In this document: piece after piece, positions 7,259 to 11,450 of the stretch | Position numbering within the stretch: the stretch's first letter is position 1 | Layout: every line of letters begins with the position of its first letter | Source of the DNA: Pseudomonadota bacterium | Lineage (GTDB): Bacteria; Pseudomonadota; Gammaproteobacteria; Pseudomonadales; Azotimanducaceae | DNA length: 11,450 nucleotides | NCBI GenBank assembly: GCA_027622495.1 | Contig: JAQBYL010000098.1 | Coordinates: 1 to 11,450, forward strand | Direction: 5' to 3' | The notes under the pieces: model-generated | Seen by the model: the letters and a program-made list of their open reading frames with translations, nothing else | Database searches by the model: none | Told to the model about the DNA's origin: nothing | Program-made: the position numbers and the translations under genes

Positions 7259-8515
7259 ATGACAGAGTCTGAGAGTGAAAGTGGTCCGCTGACGGTGGCT
7301 CAGAATTTTGTGTTTAATCTGTGGCTCGGATTGCGTTGGTTTATCACGCAGATTGTCCGTCAGTTTCTGGCCCATGATTGTCTTGCCAGTGCTGGCGCGC
7401 TGACGTACACCACCTTGTTTGCTGTTGTGCCGATGATGACGGTTGCGTATGCAATGTTTTCGCTGTTACCGGAGTTCGCAGGTGTGGGTGATCGGTTGCA
7501 GGCATTTCTTTTCAACAATTTCGTGCCTGACTCTGGTGTCGTTGTTCAGGAAAAACTGGTGGAATTTACCGAACGTGCACGAGGAATCACCGCTGCCGGT
7601 TTCGCGTTTCTGCTGGTAACCGCGTTCCTGATGCTGGTCACCACAGAAAAAGCTTTCAACTCAATCTGGCAGGTGGCGGAACCCCGTCGGGGCTTGCAGC
7701 GATTTTTGCTGTACTGGGCTGTCCTGTCGCTCGGACCGTTTCTGATCGCAGGCGGGATTCTGATCAGCCTGTATCTGTTTTCACTGCCGCTGGTTTCTGA
7801 CCTGGATACGTTCGGGGTAGGTCACACGCTGGCCACCTATCTGCCCAGGCTCTTCACCATCGCCGGTTTCACGGTCATGTACTACGCGGTGCCTAACTGC
7901 GATGTGCCGTTCAGGCATGCGCTCCTCGGTGGACTTCTGACCACTGCCGCATTTGAGGGGTCGAAGACCGGCTTTGCGTGGGTGGTGACCAACTCATCGA
8001 TCGAGCCGATCTACGGCACCTTCGCTGCAGTTCCGCTGTTTCTGGCCTGGTTGTATCTGATGTGGGTGCTGATCCTGTCTGGTGCAATATTTGTTCGCAC
8101 GCTGTCTCTTTCGCGCGAAGTCCCGCGCGGTGATCTGAGTGAACCGTTGCTGGTCAAGGGGGCAAGGGTCGTTCAGCTTCTCTATGATGCGCACATGCAA
8201 GGTCAAACAATCACTGTTCAGGACGTTAACAACCGGGTGTCGATGAGTCGTTTTGAGCACGATCGCATCTTCAGCGCGCTCGGAAGCATGAAAATCCTCA
8301 GTGAGACCGACGATGATCGTCTTATGCTGGGTCGGAATCTGAAATCGTTGACCCTGTGGGATCTGTATCAGCAACTGCCGGAAGGCCTTGATGTGCAGTT
8401 GCTGGACAAAATCAGTGATATGGAACCGATAGTCATCCCCTTGCGGAATCTGACAACATTCGGATCTAACGAAATGAACGTCAGTCTTGATTCAGTCTTT
8501 GGAGCATTAAAATGA
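7259..8515 (+). CDS. yihY: YihY/BrkB (UPF0761) family inner-membrane protein with C-terminal winged-helix-like domain
   Basis: This 418-residue inner-membrane protein belongs to the YihY/BrkB family, once mislabelled ribonuclease BN (rbn). Its function is still unsettled. Six membrane segments can be placed at about residues 47-70, 108-130, 150-176, 192-212, 220-242 and 252-280. Family motifs are ASAGALTYTTLFAVVPM (44-60), VPNCDVPFRHALLGG (211-225) and IYGTFAAVPLFLAWLYLMWVLILSGA (251-276). The remaining 135 residues are soluble and look like the winged-helix tail of the gammaproteobacterial branch (VVQLLYDAHMQGQTITVQDVNNRVSMS, then ALGSMKIL). The start is ATG at 7259 with a weak ribosome binding site. 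Its stop overlaps the next gene's start (ATGA), so the thioredoxin lipoprotein is translationally coupled. Confidence 0.92.
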   Translation: MTESESESGPLTVAQNFVFNLWLGLRWFITQIVRQFLAHDCLASAGALTYTTLFAVVPMMTVAYAMFSLLPEFAGVGDRLQAFLFNNFVPDSGVVVQEKLVEFTERARGITAAGFAFLLVTAFLMLVTTEKAFNSIWQVAEPRRGLQRFLLYWAVLSLGPFLIAGGILISLYLFSLPLVSDLDTFGVGHTLATYLPRLFTIAGFTVMYYAVPNCDVPFRHALLGGLLTTAAFEGSKTGFAWVVTNSSIEPIYGTFAAVPLFLAWLYLMWVLILSGAIFVRTLSLSREVPRGDLSEPLLVKGARVVQLLYDAHMQGQTITVQDVNNRVSMSRFEHDRIFSALGSMKILSETDDDRLMLGRNLKSLTLWDLYQQLPEGLDVQLLDKISDMEPIVIPLRNLTTFGSNEMNVSLDSVFGALK

Positions 8516-8976
8516 AAGCAGTCGGATTCGTGCTGGCGGTTTGTTTGCTGGGTAGTTGCTCACGTGCAGACATTGAGCTTGCCGGGGGCGAGTTTACTAA
8601 CTCCTCTCATTGGGACGGGCGCTGGATACTGATCAACTACTGGGCAGAATGGTGTGCACCCTGCAGGGCGGAAATACCTGAGTTGAATGAACTGCATTCT
8701 CAGCGTGTTCAAAAAGGGATTGTCGTTCTGGGCGTAAACTATGACGGTCTTACCGGAGACAAACTAACCAGTCTTATGCAGGCCATGGGTATCACCTTTC
8801 CTGTTCTTGCGATCGACCCGAAGGTGCGCTATGGCTATGACCTGCCGGTAGTGCTGCCAACGACTGTTGTTGTGGGTCCGGATGGCAAAGTAGCCGCCAC
8901 CTTAACCGGTCCGCAAACAGCGCAGACGCTGCTTGCTGCCATTGGTGCGCACGAGGCAGACCTGCAAGATCACTGA
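8512..8976 (+). CDS. TlpA/ResA-type thioredoxin-like lipoprotein
   Basis: This 154-residue protein carries a lipoprotein signal peptide with a short hydrophobic stretch and lipobox LGSC (Cys16), so it is exported and lipid-anchored. The thioredoxin fold follows: INYWAEWCAPCRAEIPEL with the redox pair Cys48 and Cys51 (WCAPC), then VVLGVNYDG, and LPVVLPTTVVVGPDGKV with the cis-proline Pro116 opposite the active site. This is the AhpC-TSA/Redoxin type typical of TlpA and ResA, which reduce disulfides in the cell envelope, for example during cytochrome c maturation. Ser at +2 after the lipid cysteine would allow outer-membrane sorting. ATG at 8512 overlaps the yihY stop (ATGA). The 3' end overlaps the convergent lytic transglycosylase by 7 bp. 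Its partner and exact client are not shown by the context. Confidence 0.9.
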   Translation: MKAVGFVLAVCLLGSCSRADIELAGGEFTNSSHWDGRWILINYWAEWCAPCRAEIPELNELHSQRVQKGIVVLGVNYDGLTGDKLTSLMQAMGITFPVLAIDPKVRYGYDLPVVLPTTVVVGPDGKVAATLTGPQTAQTLLAAIGAHEADLQDH

Positions 8977-9596
8977 TACCGGCAGGCTTTGAGGCCGTAG
9001 CTTCGGCAGCTCTCCTGAAGATCTGGTAAATCGCTGCTGGATTTGTTCCGCCAGACGGTGCGCCAGGCTTTAACCACCAGTTCCGGATATTCGAGCCGGC
9101 CCCGGCTGCCGTTGTAGCGAGCCAGCGCTTCCACCAGATCTCCTTTTGCAACGCTCAGATAGTGCGCAAGGATTGTTGTTCCGTAGCGCACATTGGTGAC
9201 CAGGTCGGTGAGGTTGTCCTGCGGTCGGCCGATTTCATCCCGCCAGAACGGCATGACCTGCATGATGCCCTGAGCACCAACCTTGGAGATCGCGAACTGA
9301 TCGAAGGCGCTTTCGACCTGCATGACAGCCAGCACCAGATCCGGATCGAGGGTCTGACTGTGTGCAGCGTCAAAAACCGTGTTCAGAATAAACAGTCGCT
9401 TGTCGGGGTTTTTAACGTATCTGGTCAAACGCTGATCTGACGCCAGCAACCACACTTCAACCTCAAAACGATCGGAACTGATCTGGTCCGTGGCCATTGT
9501 GGTCGCCAGTTTGCGCAGCAGGTCGGGATCGTTCTGGGCTGCTGCGAACAATGGCAACACAACCAGGACACCGACCATTATGGCTGCCTGGCGCAT
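8970..9596 (-). CDS. Lytic transglycosylase, SLT domain (GH23), periplasmic
   Basis: This 208-residue protein has a cleavable signal peptide (residues 1-20, ending AAA before Gln21) and a C-terminal SLT domain that would cleave peptidoglycan glycan strands with formation of anhydro-muropeptides. Catalytic Glu95 sits in VMQVESAFDQFAISKVGAQG, the ES motif of family 1. GAQGIMQVMP (107-116) and ALARYNGSRG (157-166) are the other two family motifs. The N-terminal part after the signal (21-85) has no recognised domain. The two Cys residues near the C-terminus (197 and 205) could form a disulfide. It starts 6 bp after the proS stop, so it is cotranscribed with proS, and its 3' end overlaps the convergent thioredoxin gene. 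Confidence 0.92.
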   Translation of the reverse strand: MRQAAIMVGVLVVLPLFAAAQNDPDLLRKLATTMATDQISSDRFEVEVWLLASDQRLTRYVKNPDKRLFILNTVFDAAHSQTLDPDLVLAVMQVESAFDQFAISKVGAQGIMQVMPFWRDEIGRPQDNLTDLVTNVRYGTTILAHYLSVAKGDLVEALARYNGSRGRLEYPELVVKAWRTVWRNKSSSDLPDLQESCRSYGLKACRYQ

Positions 9597-9602
9597 GAAC
9601 CG

Positions 9603-11318
9603 CTAAGCCGAAAGAGCGTCCATCAGTACGCTCATGACATTGTCTACTGGGATGACCTGGTTAGCATCACGTCCGACCTTGAACTCAACGTTGCCCTCGG
9701 CGAGCCCGCGATCACCGATAGTCAACCGGAAGGGTAGACCGATCAGATCGGCATCGGCAAATTTTACACCGGGCCGTTCCGGCCGATCATCTAACAGTGC
9801 CTCGATCCCATTCTTGTTGCAGGCGTCGAGCAGTGTGTCGGCCGCCGTTCTGACCGGATCAGACTTGGCATAGTTGAGTGCCAGAATGTGAACCTGAAAG
9901 GGCGCGACCGGACGTGGCCAGCAGATTCCCTGATCGTCGTGATTCTGTTCGATCACCGCCGCAACCAGGCGGGTTACCCCCATGCCATAGCACCCCATGA
10001 TTGGTGCCACGCTTCGGCCGTTTTCGTTGAGAACACTTGCCTGCATGGGCTCACTATAGACAGTACCCAACTGAAATATGTGGCCTACTTCGATTCCTCG
10101 CAGAAAATCCAGGCTGCCCTGACCGTCAGGTGCGGGGTCGCCGGGGACGACATTGCGCATGTCGCGTATGTTGGCGTCGTCGAGGGCTACATCGCGGACC
10201 CAGTTCACACCGCTTGTGTGATAACCATCTTCGTTGGCGCCACAGATGAAGTCGGCAAGTGCTGCGGCTTCCGGATCGACCAGAACTTTCATGTCGAGAC
10301 CAACAGGGCCGATTGAACCGACATCACAACCGATGCTGGCTTTGATTTGCGCCGGATCAGCGAATTCCAGAGGATTGTGTACCCCTTCAAGCTTTTGCGC
10401 TTTGATGGTGTTGAGTTCGTGGTCACCGCGCAAAACCAGTGCGATCAGCGGTTTGTCCTCGTCGTCACTCTTGACGATCAGTGTTTTGACACACTGCTTT
10501 TCGCTGCTGTTCAAATGTCGGGCTACCTGTTCAATTGTCGTCTGACCCGGGGTTGGCACTTTTGTCAGACTGCTGCGGGCAGCCGGTCGTGGCGCAGGCG
10601 GGGCGGCAACGGCTTTTTCCAGGTTCGCCGCGTAACTGCCTTGCGTTGCGAATGCAATGGTGTCTTCACCCGCATTGGTCAGAACATGAAACTCGTGTGA
10701 ATTGCTGCCGCCAATATTGCCGGTGTCGGCATCTACTGCGCGGAAGTCGAGTTGCAGGCGGGTGAGGATGCGACTGTAGCAGTCGTGCATCTCTTTGTAG
10801 GTCTCATCGAAGGAAGCCTGATCCAGGTGAAAGGAATAGCCGTCCTTCATGGTGAATTCGCGCGCGCGCATGACGCCAAAACGGGGTCGTACTTCGTCGC
10901 GGAACTTGGTCTGTATCTGGTAGAAGTTCACCGGTAACTGACGATAGGACTGAATTTCGCGTCGGAACAGATCGGTAATCACTTCTTCGTGGGTTGGTCC
11001 CAGACAGAAATCGCGTTGGTGGCGATCCTGCATGCGCATCATTTCCGGGCCCATCTTGTCCCAGCGTTTTGATTCCCGCCACAGTTCAGCAGGCTGCACA
11101 ACGGGCATTAATACTTCCTGCGCACCGCTGAGGTTGAGTTCTTCACGAATCACTTTCTCGATGCGGCGCAAGACCCGCACCCCGAGCGGCAGCCAGGTAT
11201 AAAGACCTGACGCGAGTTGCCGGATCAGACCGCTTCGCAGCATTAATCGGTGACTTGCGACGTCTGCGTCGGCGGGGTCTTCCTTGAGGGTGGGTATCAG
11301 GAATTGGGTTTGCCGCAT
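9603..11318 (-). CDS. proS: Prolyl-tRNA synthetase, bacterial type with editing domain
   Basis: This 571-residue cytoplasmic class II aminoacyl-tRNA synthetase charges tRNA(Pro) with proline. Class II motif 1 is around residues 41-50 (TWLPLGVRVL). Motif 2 includes FRDEVRPRFGVMRAREF (139-155), and motif 3 is GCYGMGVTR (442-450). Between motifs 2 and 3 the YbaK-like editing insertion is present (about 255-390) with Lys278 in CVKTLIVK, equivalent by length to the editing lysine 279 of the Escherichia coli enzyme, so Ala-tRNA(Pro) editing is probably active. An Ala/Pro-rich linker (237-249) precedes it. The C-terminal anticodon-binding domain includes LLDDRPERPGVKFADADLIGLP. Length agrees with the E. 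coli enzyme (572). ATG at 11318 has AGGA about 10 bases upstream. It is followed after 6 bp by the lytic transglycosylase gene. Confidence 0.98.
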   Translation of the reverse strand: MRQTQFLIPTLKEDPADADVASHRLMLRSGLIRQLASGLYTWLPLGVRVLRRIEKVIREELNLSGAQEVLMPVVQPAELWRESKRWDKMGPEMMRMQDRHQRDFCLGPTHEEVITDLFRREIQSYRQLPVNFYQIQTKFRDEVRPRFGVMRAREFTMKDGYSFHLDQASFDETYKEMHDCYSRILTRLQLDFRAVDADTGNIGGSNSHEFHVLTNAGEDTIAFATQGSYAANLEKAVAAPPAPRPAARSSLTKVPTPGQTTIEQVARHLNSSEKQCVKTLIVKSDDEDKPLIALVLRGDHELNTIKAQKLEGVHNPLEFADPAQIKASIGCDVGSIGPVGLDMKVLVDPEAAALADFICGANEDGYHTSGVNWVRDVALDDANIRDMRNVVPGDPAPDGQGSLDFLRGIEVGHIFQLGTVYSEPMQASVLNENGRSVAPIMGCYGMGVTRLVAAVIEQNHDDQGICWPRPVAPFQVHILALNYAKSDPVRTAADTLLDACNKNGIEALLDDRPERPGVKFADADLIGLPFRLTIGDRGLAEGNVEFKVGRDANQVIPVDNVMSVLMDALSA

Positions 11319-11374
11319 GTCGGGTTCCTGCTCGCTTGACGTGATGAATCTTTGTCGTTTTTTTCTTATCGGGC
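11319..11374 (-). promoter_or_regulatory. proS upstream region with ribosome binding site
   Basis: The 56 bp before proS hold AGGA (minus strand, about ten bases before the ATG) as a ribosome binding site. A promoter for proS should be here because a terminator lies just upstream, but candidate boxes match poorly, so none is called exactly. Confidence 0.4.
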
Positions 11375-11419
11375 AAAAAAAAGGGCCGGCTGGTGCACCA
11401 ATCGGCCCTTTTGTCTTTT
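11375..11419. terminator. Two-tier hairpin, bidirectional rho-independent terminator
   Basis: AAAAGGGCCG (11379-11388) pairs perfectly with CGGCCCTTTT (11403-11412). Inside the 14-base loop lies a second perfect palindrome, TGGTGCACCA (11391-11400), which could stack a short upper stem. The minus strand reads eight T residues after the stem (11382-11375) and the plus strand reads TTTTGTCTTTT (11409-11419), so termination could work both ways. It best serves a minus-strand gene entering from the right, upstream of proS. Confidence 0.85.
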
Positions 11420-11428
11420 GGTGTCGGG

Positions 11429-11450
11429 TTAACCGAGCATCGGTTTAGCC
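11429..11450 (-). CDS. Possible C-terminal end of an upstream minus-strand gene
   Basis: On the minus strand the last seven codons at the window edge can be read as A-K-P-M-L-G-stop, ending 16 bp before the hairpin terminator. The position before a terminator with a minus-strand T-run makes a gene end likely here, but seven codons cannot prove the frame or name the product. Confidence 0.3.

Noticed and set aside
9634..10765. Several long plus-strand open frames across the proS gene
   Set aside because: They are shadows of proS on the opposite strand; none resembles a known protein, while proS is full length with all motifs.

Overview
The window looks like chromosomal housekeeping and lipid-metabolism DNA from a gammaproteobacterium with moderate-to-high GC. 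The evidence is a bacterial prolyl-tRNA synthetase with the editing insertion and closest recalled similarity to gammaproteobacterial forms, a WrbA/DUF2069 pair, a YihY/BrkB protein, and tight gene packing. I see no phage, insertion sequence, CRISPR array, tRNA or rRNA. No finding amounts to a clear new system.

Left part (1-2208): a carboxylesterase-type alpha/beta hydrolase leaves the window on the minus strand. Across a 99-bp divergent gap, an MsbA-like ABC exporter (membrane domain plus ATPase) runs on the plus strand. Its reading frame breaks near position 690. All motifs are intact on either side, so this is either a recent lesion or a sequence error.

Middle (2209-6238): a plus-strand gene group follows. 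It holds an alpha-methylacyl-CoA racemase (catalytic His, Asp and Glu all found), a small basic protein of unknown function with possible AP2-like folds, a propionyl-CoA synthetase of the PrpE type, and a small antibiotic-biosynthesis-monooxygenase-fold protein. A perfect 9-2-9 inverted repeat lies just before the racemase and looks like an operator. The group suggests CoA-thioester metabolism of methyl-branched or short-chain acids; the regulatory link is inference.

Right part (6235-11318): a minus-strand wrbA and DUF2069 pair converges on the previous group with overlapping stop codons. Divergent from wrbA are yihY and a lipoprotein thioredoxin of the TlpA/ResA type, coupled by an ATGA overlap. 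These converge, again with overlapping ends, on a minus-strand proS and lytic transglycosylase pair. From memory, the order wrbA, yihY, thioredoxin, proS resembles a region of Pseudomonas chromosomes, which supports ordinary vertical inheritance.

Far right (11319-11450): a strong two-tier hairpin with T-runs on both sides is a rho-independent terminator. It most likely ends a minus-strand gene of which only the last few codons may be present at the window edge.
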